Shown here piece by piece: positions 1 through 8,839 of a stretch of 64,000 bases of DNA. The stretch lies in assembly GCA_913060505.1 (NCBI GenBank), contig CAJXRQ010000014.1:1-64000 (forward strand), given 5' to 3'. The DNA is from an uncultured Desulfovibrio sp. GTDB taxonomy: Bacteria; Desulfobacterota; Desulfovibrionia; Desulfovibrionales; Desulfovibrionaceae. How positions within the stretch are numbered: position 1 is the stretch's first letter; each line of letters starts with the position of its first letter. The notes beneath the pieces are model-generated. The model was not told where the DNA came from. It was given only the letters and a program-made list of their open reading frames with translations, and did no database searches. A program made the translations under genes and the position numbers.

Positions 1-84
1 GGGCAGGGCCTGTTCGATCCTTCTCCGGCATGATCCAACAACTTGCGAAGCAGCCGCGCCCAGGCGGCGCGGCAGGAGCACTGC

Positions 85-411
85 ATGACGACTAAGCGCA
101 AAGGCATGGTGCCTAGGATGCCCAGGCTGTACGAGACCGAGGACACGCCCGCCGACGAGAAGCTGATCTGGGCGCACTTCTTCCTTGGCGACTCCCACTG
201 GTACGCTGCCGAGTTCGACGGCAGGGACACGTTCTTCGGTTACGCGGTCCTGAACGGCGACATGATGAACGCGGAGTGGGGATACTTCTCGCTGGCAGAG
301 CTGACCGAGCTCAGGTCGGGGCCGTTCGTTGTCTGCATCGAGGACGGCTGGCTGGTGCGTGAGTTCAGAGATGTAATGTCGGAACGGCACGGAGGGGGAT
401 GGAATGGCTGA
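85..411 (+). CDS. DUF2958-like small protein, copy 1
   Basis: A 108-residue protein with the block IWAHFFLGDSHWYAAEFDG, then FFGYAVLNGD and EWGYFSLAEL. This pattern (aromatic-rich target sequence, then a GYFSLxEL end) resembles DUF2958, a family of unknown function often carried on mobile elements. The ATG at 85 is chosen because AGGAG lies six bases upstream; the frame is open back to 43 without a ribosome site. It overlaps the next gene by 8 bp, and the two are clearly paralogues, so they are probably one transcript. No catalytic motif is visible. Family membership is by eye only. Confidence 0.6.
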   Translation: MTTKRKGMVPRMPRLYETEDTPADEKLIWAHFFLGDSHWYAAEFDGRDTFFGYAVLNGDMMNAEWGYFSLAELTELRSGPFVVCIEDGWLVREFRDVMSERHGGGWNG

Positions 412-718
412 GGGATGGAGGAAGCACGAAGCAAAGATGCAGAGGATCGGCGGGACCGATGGCGTCTCGTTCGAGGACAAGGAGATATGGCTGCACTTCT
501 TCCGACTAGAATCGGACTCCCACTGGATTGCGGCAGAGTCCAACGGCAGGGGCCTGTTCTTCGGCTGCGTCGTCCTGGACGGCGACTTTGAGAACGCGGA
601 GTGGGGCTATTTCACGATTGCCGGGATGGGGACAGCGCCGGGACTGATGGCCATGTGCCGGAAGGCTGTGAAGCGGTTCGCGAACGTTTTTATGGAAGTG
701 CAGAAGAAGGTATTATGA
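404..718 (+). CDS. DUF2958-like small protein, copy 2
   Basis: A 104-residue paralogue of the preceding gene: IWLHFFRLESDSHWIAAES, FFGCVVLDGD and AEWGYFTIAGM match it block for block, while the N- and C-terminal ends differ. The start is supported by GGAGGGGG at 391-398. Its first codons overlap the stop of copy 1, indicating translational coupling. Both genes are GC-rich, unlike the AT-rich genes that follow at 886-5099, so this part of the island may have a different origin. Function unknown. Confidence 0.6.
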   Translation: MAEGWRKHEAKMQRIGGTDGVSFEDKEIWLHFFRLESDSHWIAAESNGRGLFFGCVVLDGDFENAEWGYFTIAGMGTAPGLMAMCRKAVKRFANVFMEVQKKVL

Positions 719-885
719 TCGGGTTTGCGATTTCTTATGGTCAATATACGTTTCTGGACAAAGCTAATAAAAACTGTTTAATATTAAGTGTTGCGTAATA
801 TCTCGTAAATACAGAGCTTTTCATTACGCCCTGATTGCCTTACGCTTCACTATTATGAGTAATCAATTTAGTTGTAGGTGGATTT

Positions 886-1746
886 ATGAGTAAAATAAAA
901 AAGAGAATTTCAGTTCGCTTTTTTTCGATAGATGCAAGCGAATCTTTTTTTGATGATTTCATTTCAATTTACCAAGCCAACACATTGACTGGGAGCACCG
1001 TAAGAATTTTCAATGTGCGAGAGAAACAGCACCTGCTTAAGGTATATGATGAAACAGCTTTTAAAGGTCGTAAGTCCTTCTTCCTCTCTGTTGTGAGAGA
1101 ACGCAACACTTGGCAGGCGAGAGCTTTGTCAGATGGAACCTTTTCAGGTGTCACCTTGAATCAAGGGATTATTGGAGATCCATATTATTATTTGATCCTA
1201 CCAGATAGAAAAGCAATGTTGGGCTTCACGACTGGCCCAAGCGCAAGCGTTAGGAGTGTGGCAAACAATGTTTTGCAGCAGTTTAAAAAGGATAGAACTG
1301 AACGAATTCTGGTCGAGCCTATGTCCAAAGAGCGCGAATATGGGAAAATCAACGATTTGGTGGAATTCACTGAAGTCAGATTTAGCGTGAACCCGGCCTC
1401 GTTGAGTGCTAGCGGTGATGAATTGCCAAGTATCTTTAAAGGACTAAGCTCCTCTCCATTCATGGCAAGTAGTTCAAAGCTTGAACTTACTATCTCAGAT
1501 TTCGGTGAGGATGGATTTTCCCAAGAGAATTTATTCGATGCAGTTGACTACCTATCAGATAACGAATGTTGCACTACGTTAATCATCAAAGGCATTGATG
1601 AAGACGGCAAAAAGCAGCAACTCAACTTGAACAAGACGTATTTGAGCTACAGTGTTTTCGTCAAAATTCGCGATAAATTCGTAGACGAAAAACGAGCAAA
1701 AAAGATCATTATGACGGCCGCAGCGTCTATGGATGGCTTACAATAA
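886..1746 (+). CDS. Hypothetical protein beside the Hachiman genes
   Basis: A 286-residue soluble protein that I do not recognise. It opens with KKRISVRFFSID, has a mid-region ending in a proline-containing block (LVEPMSKEREYGKINDLVEF), and a C-terminal half rich in acidic residues. There is no signal peptide, membrane segment or obvious catalytic motif. It is AT-rich like hamA/hamB. It is convergent with hamB, and the two stop ends overlap by 9 bp (1738-1746). The alternating strand/helix pattern faintly recalls the DUF4747/DUF6731 type of island proteins, but this is not a firm match. It may be an accessory of the defence island or an unrelated cargo gene. Confidence 0.75.
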   Translation: MSKIKKRISVRFFSIDASESFFDDFISIYQANTLTGSTVRIFNVREKQHLLKVYDETAFKGRKSFFLSVVRERNTWQARALSDGTFSGVTLNQGIIGDPYYYLILPDRKAMLGFTTGPSASVRSVANNVLQQFKKDRTERILVEPMSKEREYGKINDLVEFTEVRFSVNPASLSASGDELPSIFKGLSSSPFMASSSKLELTISDFGEDGFSQENLFDAVDYLSDNECCTTLIIKGIDEDGKKQQLNLNKTYLSYSVFVKIRDKFVDEKRAKKIIMTAAASMDGLQ

Positions 1747-4215
1747 TATTCTTTCGATTTCTTTCTTGGTTATTGGGTGAAGATTAGACAAGTTCTCCCC
1801 ATGATATAACACACGGAGTGATTCTACATTTGAAATTACTACGTCAGCAGCCAAAATGTTATGAACTTCTAGGGCTGTCTCTCTAGAAAGACCCAAGTTT
1901 ACCAATTGGATAAACCGGTCCGCGCATCCTCCAGCCTCGATGAAGCCATGGAGCTTCACACTGTCAACAGGTGTATCTTGAGCCTGAGAAATGTTTGTGA
2001 AAATCATATTGTAACAGCGTAATGCCGAAGCCATCTTAAAACGGATGTCGGTGTTGACGGTAGCGATAACGTCCCTCACATTTCTATTGCAGCCACGATT
2101 TGGCCAACGCGCAATCTGTTCACTCACGATTGATCTGAGACTATCTCCTTGAATCCATTTTCGTGCAATTACACAAGCAAAACGAACAGAACTTTTTGTA
2201 GGGAGGAAGATGCCAAAGCGATTTAGCTCTTGGCAGATTTTTTCGATCTGATCATATAAATTTCCTGCCATAGGGTGAGGCAACGCCCACTCTGATAACT
2301 CCCCGCGAAGACGTAAAAAATTATAAAGAGTGTTTTGCTGGATGTAGCCGACCGTAGGATTTGCTTCCAAAGTGAAAGAGTCAACCTGCAACCTCTTGGA
2401 AGCCTCACTGACTTCGTTTACAAGCTCCTCTTTTGCTTGCTGAGAAAGTCTGATTTCATCAGCTGTTAGGGTTTGTGTGAGTGTTTCTGCTTCAAATTCT
2501 TTAAGCAATTTGTTCGCGATAGCATAGTAAGTGTATTGACCATCCTCAGTATGATCATATTCGCCACGCAGAGCTTCCCTTACCCCTTCAGGATTATCAT
2601 TCAACACCTGATAATATGTCGGGATTCTATCTGCTTCTTCATTCCGTTCATCGAAGTAGTCTTGGTACTTCCAGTTGCTTGAATCTACTAAAAAAATGTT
2701 ACCAGAAAAGTGCTCAAGCATTCGTCCAGCTCTACCTGTAATATTATCAAGCCTTACATCCTCAATACGTTCAGAGGGTTTATAAAGAATGATCTGTTTT
2801 GGATCTTGCAAGAACAAATTTTTAGCAGGGAGGTTGACGCCTTCTGCTAACGTACTGGTGCAGGCTATGAAGTCGATCTCCCCATCGCGTGCTAGGGATT
2901 CAACCATGCGTCGGATCACCCCCGGAAGCGGGCCGTAGTGGAAGGCTACCCCCTTCCTCAAATTCTCAGCCAAAGTAAAGTCTGGGTGCAGGGACGTTGA
3001 AACGTAATCAGCCGCTTCGTGCAGACGAGGACTATTCTTTGGCTCATGTATCAAATTTGAAATATCTCGTGCTATATTTTCACAGCTATCTGTCTTGTTT
3101 CTATAGATAATATTGCTCTCACCATTTCCCAGCCTAAAAGCAATGTTGGCCAACTTAGTTCCTGTAAAGTTCTTCGGCACTGAGACAACATGTCCACCAT
3201 CTCGGGCTGTAAAATTGATGTTTCTCCCCTGTAATCTAATGTTGATCAGAACTTTCGCAACAGGGGAAAGGCGTGTCGTTTGTTGAGTAAATTCTGCGTC
3301 CTCAAAGATAGAACTAAAGGCGTTAAGATACCGTGGAGAAGGCATGCTGATAACAACTTGTGGCATGCCGCCTTCAAGTAATTTTTGAAGAGTCATATGC
3401 AGTAGAACCCCTCGGCTCTTATCAGAAATGTTGTGTGCCTCATCGACGAACAAAAAGTTGAACGAAAGGATGTCCGATTGTAATGCTTCGAACAGCCTCT
3501 CTTGGGTCATTACAAAAATGGTTTTGGCACCATATGCACCTTCCTTCGGGAAAGTGCATATGTCGATGTCGCCAGCATTGCCTTTCCCATTGGCAATTTC
3601 ATAGACTTTGTTTGATACTTCAGAAATCAGAGCACGAGTTGGAACTATGATTGCGGCAAAAGCTTCAGTACGACTAGCAACCTCACCAACAATATATTGA
3701 AGGATTATGTGCGTTTTGCCAGTAGAAGTGGGGGCAGCAGTAATAACATCTTCACCATCTTCCAGATTCTCCCAAAGACTACGCTGGTAATCTGTAAGAG
3801 GGTGGTTAATGTCATCGACGCTGTTTAAAGACATGCGGAGGTCTTGCCTTACCTCATCAAAAGCACTTACTTTAAACTGGACATTGGGAAATTTGTTCTT
3901 GAGGAGAACAATGTTGGGAAAGTCGCCAGCCTCGTTGAAAACATGATCAGCGATAAAAACCAACTCATGTGTATCTTCTCCGTAGACATACAGCAGCATC
4001 GACAAAATCTCTGCGCCAGCCTTCCTGTCATCATCATTTTCCGACTGATAAAAGTACTGTAGAGAGGTCGCGAGATTCTTTACTATACCTTCATCTAAAG
4101 CAAATTCTTCTCCCGCCATTTTCTTTATGTAGCTGCTGAAGAGAGTGTCTAAAGCCGTTTTGTACCCTTCACTAAGTCTGATACTGTTTGATAATTCGGT
4201 ATAAAAATTACTCAT
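1738..4215 (-). CDS. hamB: HamB, Hachiman superfamily 2 helicase
   Basis: An 825-residue superfamily 2 helicase of the Ski2-like type. Visible motifs are Walker A APTSTGKT (161-168), DEAH (258-261), SMPSPR (motif III region, about 290), TSTLAEGVNLPA (motif V, 453-464) and TGRAGRM (motif VI, 493-499). The C-terminal 300 residues show no recognised domain. Its start overlaps the end of hamA by 4 bp. In Hachiman systems HamB is the helicase that monitors DNA and holds HamA inactive until it meets phage-associated DNA; that role is from the family, not from this sequence. Length and gene order fit. Low GC suggests recent transfer. Confidence 0.85.
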   Translation of the reverse strand: MSNFYTELSNSIRLSEGYKTALDTLFSSYIKKMAGEEFALDEGIVKNLATSLQYFYQSENDDDRKAGAEILSMLLYVYGEDTHELVFIADHVFNEAGDFPNIVLLKNKFPNVQFKVSAFDEVRQDLRMSLNSVDDINHPLTDYQRSLWENLEDGEDVITAAPTSTGKTHIILQYIVGEVASRTEAFAAIIVPTRALISEVSNKVYEIANGKGNAGDIDICTFPKEGAYGAKTIFVMTQERLFEALQSDILSFNFLFVDEAHNISDKSRGVLLHMTLQKLLEGGMPQVVISMPSPRYLNAFSSIFEDAEFTQQTTRLSPVAKVLINIRLQGRNINFTARDGGHVVSVPKNFTGTKLANIAFRLGNGESNIIYRNKTDSCENIARDISNLIHEPKNSPRLHEAADYVSTSLHPDFTLAENLRKGVAFHYGPLPGVIRRMVESLARDGEIDFIACTSTLAEGVNLPAKNLFLQDPKQIILYKPSERIEDVRLDNITGRAGRMLEHFSGNIFLVDSSNWKYQDYFDERNEEADRIPTYYQVLNDNPEGVREALRGEYDHTEDGQYTYYAIANKLLKEFEAETLTQTLTADEIRLSQQAKEELVNEVSEASKRLQVDSFTLEANPTVGYIQQNTLYNFLRLRGELSEWALPHPMAGNLYDQIEKICQELNRFGIFLPTKSSVRFACVIARKWIQGDSLRSIVSEQIARWPNRGCNRNVRDVIATVNTDIRFKMASALRCYNMIFTNISQAQDTPVDSVKLHGFIEAGGCADRFIQLVNLGLSRETALEVHNILAADVVISNVESLRVLYHGENLSNLHPITKKEIERILL

Positions 4216-5099
4216 TCTTCAATACCCATGTGCTCTTTAAATCCATCAACAACATCATCCAATGAAGAAAACGGGAGCATAAGCAAAGTGGTTTTTTTCC
4301 ACTGCCCACCTGCTGCTCGAAGTTTAGTATAAAAATCAGGAATATACCCGCTAGCCTTCTTCTTGTAGCTATCGAGATATGTTTTCTCATCTTCAAAACA
4401 CGTAGGTTCAGCAAAGCCGATAAAACAGGGCGAATATATCGACTCCTCTTGTACATTCCTGTTCGAGAACGGATTTAATAACAACAGCATATCTGCCTTC
4501 ACATCATCGTCTATGTCTGGGAAATTAATGAATGATTCAATCAAGTCAAATTCATTAGTATAGGTATCAAGAGCGTTTCCCATAGACTCCGTTGCTTTTG
4601 TGGCTGCTCCGGTAAATGATTGAAACATCTTCGACTCTCCGAGATAGAGTCGAAGCGCCCCATCTACATATTGAGCATGAACTGCGTCCGCTCCGTATAC
4701 AGGCATCCTGCGCGAAGTCTTCATCGACACTTTGCTCAAAATTTTGGGAGCCTCAAGATATACGTCAAGAAGCGTGAACAAGATCAACTCTCCAAGCTCG
4801 CCCTTCGCAGTGTGCTGGCTAAGCTTGCCTACCGCTCTCCTGAACAACACTTCTGCGGATTCTGGATTTTCAATATCCAATTTTTTTTCGATGTGTTCAT
4901 GAGAGTATACAAAGTTCGTTAAAAGACAGCTCTCGACCAATTCAAAAAATGTCGAAGTATCACATTGGCCTTCAGCGCAAGGAAGATAAATCATTCGAAC
5001 ATCAACCGGCTCATCACCAATTGTCCAATTCAAACCTACCTCTTGGAATACAGCGCGGATTTCATCCTGGTTATCGAGTTGAGTCTTGAGTGGTGGCAT
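4212..5099 (-). CDS. hamA: HamA, Hachiman nuclease (DUF1837)
   Basis: A 295-residue DUF1837 protein. The family signature is visible: GELGELILFTLL (100-111), KVSMKT, GADAVH (136-141) and LYLGESK (151-157). The last two give a D...E-x-K arrangement typical of PD-(D/E)xK nucleases, which is the proposed active site of HamA. It lies directly upstream of, and overlaps, the helicase gene hamB, which is the Hachiman order. In the family HamA degrades DNA after release from HamB, causing abortive protection. The start ATG at 5099 is preceded by AAGG. Together with hamB this is a complete two-gene system with no visible frameshift. Confidence 0.87.
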   Translation of the reverse strand: MPPLKTQLDNQDEIRAVFQEVGLNWTIGDEPVDVRMIYLPCAEGQCDTSTFFELVESCLLTNFVYSHEHIEKKLDIENPESAEVLFRRAVGKLSQHTAKGELGELILFTLLDVYLEAPKILSKVSMKTSRRMPVYGADAVHAQYVDGALRLYLGESKMFQSFTGAATKATESMGNALDTYTNEFDLIESFINFPDIDDDVKADMLLLLNPFSNRNVQEESIYSPCFIGFAEPTCFEDEKTYLDSYKKKASGYIPDFYTKLRAAGGQWKKTTLLMLPFSSLDDVVDGFKEHMGIEE

Positions 5100-5366
5100 T
5101 TTTCAACCTTATGCAGTGTATTTTAAAATTTAATTGTTTGGCTATATAGTACAAAGTAGATATAAAATCACTTTCTTTATTGGCTGCTGTGAGGAGTGTT
5201 GTTCGCGCATAGAACATGTAGTTCTTGCCCTTGTCCCAAACAATATAGCAACAAGCTGTAATGGCCTATGCGTCATCGCTGATAATGTTCTAAATTTCAG
5301 AACAAAAGCTCCTTGAACTGAGAGCTAGGAGGCACCAACTCGCCTTTTTACTGACCCAAAAGAAAA

Positions 5367-5392
5367 GACATTAATCTTAGCCGATTAATGTC
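5367..5392. terminator. Inverted repeat, possible terminator
   Basis: A 10-bp perfect inverted repeat GACATTAATC / GATTAATGTC with a 6-base loop. Read on the minus strand it is followed by TTTTCTTTT, so it could end leftward transcription entering the island. On the plus strand the T-run is weak (CTAGCTGTTTTT). Confidence 0.5.
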
Positions 5393-5489
5393 CTAGCTGT
5401 TTTTGTGGTTGAATCGATGCGACTCGAATTTGTGATTTTCGTCGTGGCGGAACGGGAGCCATGGCAGTTATCCCTTTTAAGCTATATGG

Positions 5490-5552
5490 GGTATACATCC
5501 CAACCACCCCAGTGCATCCCCTTGCACTCAAATGTATACCAGCCTGTATACC
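5490..5552. repeat. GTATACC repeat cluster next to tRNA-Thr
   Basis: GGTATACAT (5490-5498) and ATGTATACC (5532-5540) form a 9-bp inverted repeat, and a further TGTATACC follows at 5545-5552 as a direct repeat of the second arm. The cluster lies about 70 bp beyond the 3' end of the tRNA, inside the island. This is where a tyrosine recombinase or excisionase would bind, but no integrase gene is in the window. The spacer 5100-5622 otherwise contains only the two hairpins listed and no convincing gene. Confidence 0.5.
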
Positions 5553-5559
5553 AAGGCAC

Positions 5560-5612
5560 AAAAAAAGGATTCAACGCGGCTCATTTTACTGAGTTAAGCT
5601 GTTGAATCCTTT
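5560..5612 (-). terminator. Intrinsic terminator after tRNA-Thr
   Basis: A 12-bp perfect stem AAAGGATTCAAC / GTTGAATCCTTT (5601-5612 with 5564-5575), followed on the minus strand by a run of seven T. It lies 10 bp beyond the tRNA 3' end, so it is most likely the tRNA-Thr terminator. Confidence 0.75.
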
Positions 5613-5622
5613 AATAATCCTC

Positions 5623-5698
<76 letters not shown>

Positions 5699-5753
5699 GA
5701 GGACGATTTTTGTAAATGAAGCAAGGCGCATGGTCAAGTGGAAAGTTGAGGGA

Positions 5754-6638
5754 CTATTTGCTGATCCAAAGACTGGTATTTTCGCAGAGGCGCAGCAGCC
5801 GGATGCAAAGCGAACTGGGAAAAAACGCTTCCATGCGTGTCGGGTTGGTTCCGCGTTTGCCGAGCGCTATGGCGGCATAGTCTCCTTGGCAGGCTTCCTT
5901 GATAACGCTTCGGGCCACATTTTTGGAAGTGACCACCTTATATTCGATGCGCTCTTCGGGGATTCCGTTCTCCTGCAGCGCGTCGTGTGCCGGTTTGAAC
6001 ATTTCCTGAAGGCTGCCATTCAGGGGGACTTTGTCTTTTGCGACATGAAAGAGCGTTACCGCCTGTTCTTCCCGCTCCTTGAGCATGAAACCGACATGGT
6101 CGGCCATGCGCAGACTTGGAGCCGAACCGTCGAGACAAAGCAGCACGTTGTGTCGTTCGCCATCGGGAGGGCGCTTGCAAATCCAGATGGGGAAATCAAT
6201 GTCCCGCCAGAGGATTTCGTGTGACACACTGTCTTCAAACAGGGTTTCGAACCATGAGAAACCCTTGCGGCCAAGGGCTACGGCGTCATAGAGACCGGAG
6301 TGCGCCTCATCGATGATCTCTCGCACGATACCCTTGCGGGATTGGACTGTTTTCAGTTCCACGTTTTCCGGTGGGCATCCGGCTACGTCCAGAAGCCATT
6401 GACGAGCCTTTTTCAAGGTCGGCGCTTCTCTGTTTGCCTTGATCTGTCGGATTTCCTGCGCCACATCCGAGGTGGGTGTCATGTCCGGGGTGTCCATACT
6501 CCAATTGGGCGCGCGCGGTGTAACATAAAAAAGCGTCAGCCGTACGTCGTCCAGATTGGTGAAAAGCTCTTTGACGAAACGTAGCGCATAGGAACCGGTA
6601 TGCCCTTCTGCCAGAGTGACGAGAATGTGCTTTTCCAT
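5754..6638 (-). CDS. Tandem universal stress protein (two Usp domains)
   Basis: A 294-residue protein with two UspA folds in tandem. Domain 1 (about 1-155) opens with HILVTLAEG and ends with AVALGRKGFSWFETLFEDSVSHEIL. Domain 2 (about 160-294) opens with NVLLCLDGSAPSLRMADHV and ends with AIALGKRGTNPTRMEAFF. The GR/GKxG stretches correspond to the ATP-binding loop G2xG9x(S/T). Usp proteins are cytoplasmic stress-adaptation factors. The gene lies 16 bp downstream of the HDOD gene and is probably cotranscribed with it. The start ATG at 6638 is preceded by AGGAGG. Confidence 0.88.
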   Translation of the reverse strand: MEKHILVTLAEGHTGSYALRFVKELFTNLDDVRLTLFYVTPRAPNWSMDTPDMTPTSDVAQEIRQIKANREAPTLKKARQWLLDVAGCPPENVELKTVQSRKGIVREIIDEAHSGLYDAVALGRKGFSWFETLFEDSVSHEILWRDIDFPIWICKRPPDGERHNVLLCLDGSAPSLRMADHVGFMLKEREEQAVTLFHVAKDKVPLNGSLQEMFKPAHDALQENGIPEERIEYKVVTSKNVARSVIKEACQGDYAAIALGKRGTNPTRMEAFFPSSLCIRLLRLCENTSLWISK

Positions 6639-6654
6639 GACAGTCCTCCTGTTT

Positions 6655-7917
6655 TCAGCCCATGTCGGTCATTTGTCTGGAAGCCCATGTGGATGCCTTG
6701 AGGTATTGTGTTGCGGCTTCGGTAAAACATGCCTGATATTTGAGCAGCAGTTTGTTGGCATTTTCCCAGTCTGCCTTTTCCACCGCGTCAAGCATGTCGA
6801 GCGCATCGCCGAGATCGTTGCCCCGTTTGCCGCACAGGGCCTCGCGAATGTCCGTATCAAGAGGGATGTCCTTGAGGGTTGCATCCATGTCGTGTCCCAT
6901 CAGGGCATCCAGCCGGGAGAAAAGCCCCAACAGGAAGAATTGGTCAGCAGGGCGCTTCACGCCATGCAGTGTTGTTGCCATCTGCTCAAGGAAACGCGCG
7001 CGTTGCAGCGCCATATACGCAAGCTCTTCCCCTTTGGGGGTATTATCCATGTCCGTCATAGCCACCACCATGGCCCAACGGCGGATTTCCGTGATGCCCA
7101 GCAAGGAGACTGCCTGCTGAATGGATTTTATGCGATGGGCCAGGCCGAATGCCGCAGAGTTGATATAACGGAGCAGCCGATAACTGAGGCTGACGTCTGT
7201 AGCGATGACGTCCGCGAGCCGGTTCATGTCGATTTCCGTGCTGTTGAGTTCCCGAAGCAGGCCAATCTTGGCAATGGACGCCTTGTTCAGCGTTTGTTCC
7301 GTCAAGCTGAAGGGGCGGGTAAAGAATGCGCCCTGAAAAAAGGAAAAGCCTAACGCCCGTGTGCCCTGATAGTCCTCCCATGTTTCGACATCGGTAATGA
7401 GCAGTTGTCCTGTGAAGCCCTTCATCCGTTTTTTGAAGGCAATGACGTCGCTTGGGGAGTTGTTCTTCATGGACATGGCGAGAATGTCCACATGCTGAAT
7501 CAGTGATTCAAAGCTCTCGGGTTCCATGGATGAATCCAGTGCAACCCATGAGCCGTTTTTGCGAATGGCTGTGGCAACGGGACTTATGGCCGATGGGTCG
7601 GTAGCCGGAGCCGTGAGCAGCACAATGTGCGAGCCGTTCAGAAGATGGGCCTGACTGCAGGCCTGTAATACGTCGCAGCATAACGGGATTAACGCTTTGC
7701 TGGCGCGGCTGTCGGGAGGCATGATTTCCGAGCCTGCGCTGACGATCTTGTCCAGAGTGGACGCATTGGTTTCGAGTGGGGAAAACGATTCCGGGGCGCC
7801 CTGAAAGGCTAATGCATACGCCCAGATGTTTTTGTCGCGGTCAAAGATGGGTTGCCGGGCAATGAACAGTTCATCATTTTGGGGCACTGACGTCGGTTGT
7901 GTATCGCTCATTTCCAA
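6655..7917 (-). CDS. EAL-like/HDOD signalling protein
   Basis: A 420-residue protein of the YuxH type. The N-terminal part (about 15-200) begins FIARQPIFDRDKNIWAYALAF, the fold of an EAL domain. The EAL tripeptide itself is replaced by ALA, and later catalytic residues are not recognisable, so it is unlikely to hydrolyse c-di-GMP. The C-terminal HDOD domain (about 205-390) shows IGLLRELNS, VIATDVSLSYRLLRYINSAAFGL and IQQAVSLLGITEIRRW. Such proteins act in regulatory signalling, often linked to motility or stress. An alternative start lies at 7911 (MSDTQ). Confidence 0.85.
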   Translation of the reverse strand: MEMSDTQPTSVPQNDELFIARQPIFDRDKNIWAYALAFQGAPESFSPLETNASTLDKIVSAGSEIMPPDSRASKALIPLCCDVLQACSQAHLLNGSHIVLLTAPATDPSAISPVATAIRKNGSWVALDSSMEPESFESLIQHVDILAMSMKNNSPSDVIAFKKRMKGFTGQLLITDVETWEDYQGTRALGFSFFQGAFFTRPFSLTEQTLNKASIAKIGLLRELNSTEIDMNRLADVIATDVSLSYRLLRYINSAAFGLAHRIKSIQQAVSLLGITEIRRWAMVVAMTDMDNTPKGEELAYMALQRARFLEQMATTLHGVKRPADQFFLLGLFSRLDALMGHDMDATLKDIPLDTDIREALCGKRGNDLGDALDMLDAVEKADWENANKLLLKYQACFTEAATQYLKASTWASRQMTDMG

Positions 7918-8213
7918 TTCGCCTGTTTTCTAGGGTGGATAATCCATATTACCACTTATGCAATTCCTACAGAAATGGAAAAGGCTATTTCAATTATTTC
8001 TTGTAGGTTGATGCCGGAAAACCCTGGAGGGTGCTGTCTCAGCAGCCTTGCCGGTGGTTCTATAACTTGTTGTTCAACAAAGATTTTTGATGCGTTATTT
8101 TTTTTGAATGTGAATTTTTTTACACAGATGGAATTGTAAAAAATGCTATAAATCATACGTTTTTAATAGACTTTGGGGAAATGGCTTTTGCATGTGGCTC
8201 CATGCCAAGGCCT
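7918..8213. other. AT-rich intergenic leader of the HDOD gene
   Basis: No gene was found here. Read on the minus strand, 8005-8060 can form a compact three-stem element: GCTG/CAGC and CCCT/AGGG hairpins between two CCGG segments. It lies in the likely 5' leader of the EAL/HDOD gene. It does not match the c-di-GMP (GEMM) riboswitch consensus that I know. A 66-codon minus-strand ORF (7956-8156) has no ribosome site and overlaps this structure. Confidence 0.3.
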
Positions 8214-8756
8214 CTAATTGCCATAGCCTGCTGCGCGGAGAACCTCCGTGGTAAGATTTTCTGCGGTCGTGATGGGAGTTTCCTTATGGAAAATCGTTTC
8301 CAGTTTTTTATTCCTGTTAAGATAAACCAGTACGTAGTTCGGGTGCTCGGGGTCGACATGGTGGAGCTTGGCGATCGGATCCTGCAGCGGGAAGCAGGGC
8401 ATGGGAACGGAATATTTGTTGCGGAAGAAGTTGATCTCGAATTGCGAGTTGTTCACCCCAAGACCGAGCATTTTTATGCGGCTGGAGAATCCCTGCCCGT
8501 CCAGAAGTTCGAATACCTTGTTGACGCTGGGAATATCTTTGGCGCACTGCTCGCAGTATACATTGAAAAAATAGATGAGCAGGTAGGGGGCAGCCACGTC
8601 CGATAATTTGGGAGGCGTTTTGTTCGTTTCAAGATACACCCTGTAAACGGACGGCATTTCACCGCCGAGCACGATGTCCGGAAAAGGCTCCCCGCCGAAT
8701 GCGGGAGATGAGAGCAAGGCCACTACCAGAAGCGTGGCAAAAAGCAATCTGTTCAT
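8214..8756 (-). CDS. Secreted thioredoxin-fold (TlpA-like) protein
   Basis: A 180-residue protein with a signal peptide (NRLLFATLLVVALLSSPAFG) and a thioredoxin fold carrying the redox motif YCEQCAKD after IYFFNVY. The GVNNSQFEINFFRNKYSVPMPCFPL segment resembles the TlpA/AhpC family region, with the cis-Pro loop near HPNYVLVYL. It probably acts as a periplasmic thiol-disulfide reductant. The start at 8756 is chosen over an upstream ATG (8804) because GGGGAGAG precedes it and the signal peptide begins there. Its substrate is unknown; no cytochrome maturation genes are adjacent. Confidence 0.8.
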   Translation of the reverse strand: MNRLLFATLLVVALLSSPAFGGEPFPDIVLGGEMPSVYRVYLETNKTPPKLSDVAAPYLLIYFFNVYCEQCAKDIPSVNKVFELLDGQGFSSRIKMLGLGVNNSQFEINFFRNKYSVPMPCFPLQDPIAKLHHVDPEHPNYVLVYLNRNKKLETIFHKETPITTAENLTTEVLRAAGYGN

Positions 8757-8839
8757 GGAACTCTCCCCTCTATGCTGCATGGCACAAAGCAGGAGTTCGC
8801 GCAACCCGGTTGGAGAAAACCGTAGGGTAGTGGGGAAAA

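Noticed and set aside
5405-5605. 66-codon ORF beside tRNA-Thr
   Set aside because: Covers the repeat cluster and the tRNA terminator; no ribosome site or protein family features.
7956-8156. 66-codon minus-strand ORF upstream of the HDOD gene
   Set aside because: No ribosome site, atypical composition, and overlap with a possible RNA structure.
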